A stretch of 6,340 bases of DNA from an uncultured Eubacteriales bacterium. GTDB lineage: Bacteria > Bacillota > Clostridia > Oscillospirales > UBA644. The stretch spans positions 1 to 6,340 of the forward strand of contig CAKSPP010000082.1 in assembly GCA_934481505.1 (NCBI GenBank). The letters are read 5' to 3'. The translations under genes and the position numbers were made by a program. Below are positions 5,737 to 6,340 of this stretch, piece after piece (the stretch's first letter is position 1; each line of letters opens with the position of its first letter). The notes below the pieces were generated by a model that was not told where the DNA came from, searched no databases, and worked only from the letters and a program-made list of their open reading frames with translations.

Positions 5737-5764
5737 ATTATACAAAAAATATTCAGTTTGTCAA
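5737..5764 (-). promoter_or_regulatory. Perfect-consensus sigma-A promoter of the small membrane-protein gene
   Basis: On the - strand: -35 TTGACA (5764-5759), a 16 bp spacer, and -10 TATAAT (5742-5737). Both boxes match consensus exactly. The -35 box overlaps the TGA stop of the upstream MATE gene (5763-5761). The predicted start is near 5730, giving a leader of about 36 bases before the ATG at 5694. Confidence 0.9.
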
Positions 5765-6340
5765 GCCGCTTTGCGTGTTGATTTCTTATAGACAAAGAGA
5801 GAAACCGCCGCGGAGACCGTTTCGGTTACCCAGAAAGCGTGCCAGACGCCGTCCGCTCCGAAAGCTTTCGAAAGGATAAACGCCGCGGGGATTATGACGA
5901 CAATATTGCGGCAAAGGGAAATAACAAGGGACGGCAGCCCCTTTCCGAGCCCTTCGAGCGAACCCGATGCCGTGACCGAAACCGCTGAAATGACAAATCC
6001 CGCCGAAATTATCCGAAGAGCCGTTCCTCCTGCTTTCACCGTTTCCGCGGACGAGGTGAAAAGTCCGATAAGGGTTTCGGGGATAAGAAGACAGATGACC
6101 GTTCCGACAGCCATGATAACGCCGCAGAGACAAAGCACCGTCATAAAAATCTTCCGTACTCTTTCTTTTTCGCCCGCTCCGTAGTTGTAGCCGACCAGCG
6201 GCCTCATTCCCTGAACGAAGCCGTTTGCGGGAAGATATAAAAATGTCTGCAATTTATAGTATATGCCGAGAACCAGGATATAAACGCCCGAATATGCCGC
6301 GAGGATTGCGTTGAGTGCCGAAATAAGCACCGACGGCAAC
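5761..6340 (-). CDS. MATE-family multidrug/Na+ antiporter, C-terminal part
   Basis: The frame is open to the right window edge; 192 residues and the TGA stop are visible, out of about 450 for the family, so the N-terminal half lies outside. The first visible codon is a TTG leucine, not a start. MATE exporters move cationic drugs or metabolites out of the cell using a Na+ or H+ gradient. Support comes from the conserved segment from LGIYYKLQTFLYLPANGFVQG into MRPLVGYNYGAGEKERVRK (about 24-63), typical of the start of the second half. Four hydrophobic helices follow at about 64-86, 107-128, 136-157 and 161-184, with the Gly-rich SLEGLGKGLPS loop between the second and third. The C-terminus is short and basic (YKKSTRKAA). 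The substrate cannot be told from sequence. No hairpin terminator is visible after its stop, so some transcripts may continue into the next - strand gene. Confidence 0.92.
   Translation of the reverse strand, partial: LPSVLISALNAILAAYSGVYILVLGIYYKLQTFLYLPANGFVQGMRPLVGYNYGAGEKERVRKIFMTVLCLCGVIMAVGTVICLLIPETLIGLFTSSAETVKAGGTALRIISAGFVISAVSVTASGSLEGLGKGLPSLVISLCRNIVVIIPAAFILSKAFGADGVWHAFWVTETVSAAVSLFVYKKSTRKAA

Noticed and set aside
5410..5745. Longer small membrane protein starting at 5745
   Set aside because: It would begin upstream of the predicted transcription start, inside the promoter spacer. GGAGG at 5702-5706 points to 5694.
1..6340. Novel defence, mobile or biosynthetic system
   Set aside because: No nuclease, transposase, integrase, toxin-antitoxin pair, CRISPR array or biosynthetic core gene is visible. 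Every substantial open frame except the 94-aa protein falls in a well-known family.

Overview
The window looks like an ordinary chromosomal stretch from a low-to-mid GC Gram-positive anaerobe, most likely a Clostridia/Oscillospirales-type gut bacterium. The reasons are strong GGAGG-type ribosome binding sites, near-consensus sigma-A promoters, a lipoprotein with WG repeats, a CAP/SCP protein on a Ser/Lys/Pro stalk, and a clostridial-type glycogen phosphorylase and MATE transporter. The taxonomic placement is inference from protein style; no rRNA or marker gene is present. No tRNA, rRNA, CRISPR array, insertion sequence or phage gene was seen, and no gap between genes exceeds 130 bases.

Layout. 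(1) 1-744, + strand: the 3' part of a secreted CAP-domain (YkwD-like) protein, cut by the left edge and beginning inside a KPSSG-type repeat linker. (2) 774-1064, - strand: a small Dabb-family protein, convergent with the CAP gene. A UUCG-capped hairpin with a U-tract at 744-767 terminates it. (3) 1135-1749 and 1785-2930, + strand: a YigZ/IMPACT-family protein followed after 35 bp by a lipoprotein built of about ten WG repeats, probably one transcript. The YigZ gene diverges from the Dabb gene across a 70 bp gap whose two predicted promoters overlap. (4) A strong bidirectional hairpin at 2949-2974 separates this unit from the convergent glycogen phosphorylase gene (glgP, 2983-5283, - strand). 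(5) 5410-5694, - strand: an uncharacterised 94-aa single-pass membrane protein. (6) 5761-6340, - strand: the C-terminal part of a MATE-family exporter, cut by the right edge.

The genes do not form an obvious pathway. glgP is the only recognisable metabolic enzyme (glycogen/maltodextrin phosphorolysis) and has no other glycogen gene beside it here. The CAP protein, WG lipoprotein, small membrane protein and MATE exporter all act at or outside the membrane, but nothing in the arrangement links them functionally. The right half is tightly packed on the - strand. The small membrane protein has a perfect-consensus promoter whose -35 box overlaps the MATE stop codon. The glgP promoter -35 box sits in the T-rich tail of a hairpin behind the small gene. 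I see no convincing novel system. The points most worth a second look are the two-unit super-periodicity of the WG array, the compact regulatory overlaps, and the uncharacterised 94-aa protein.
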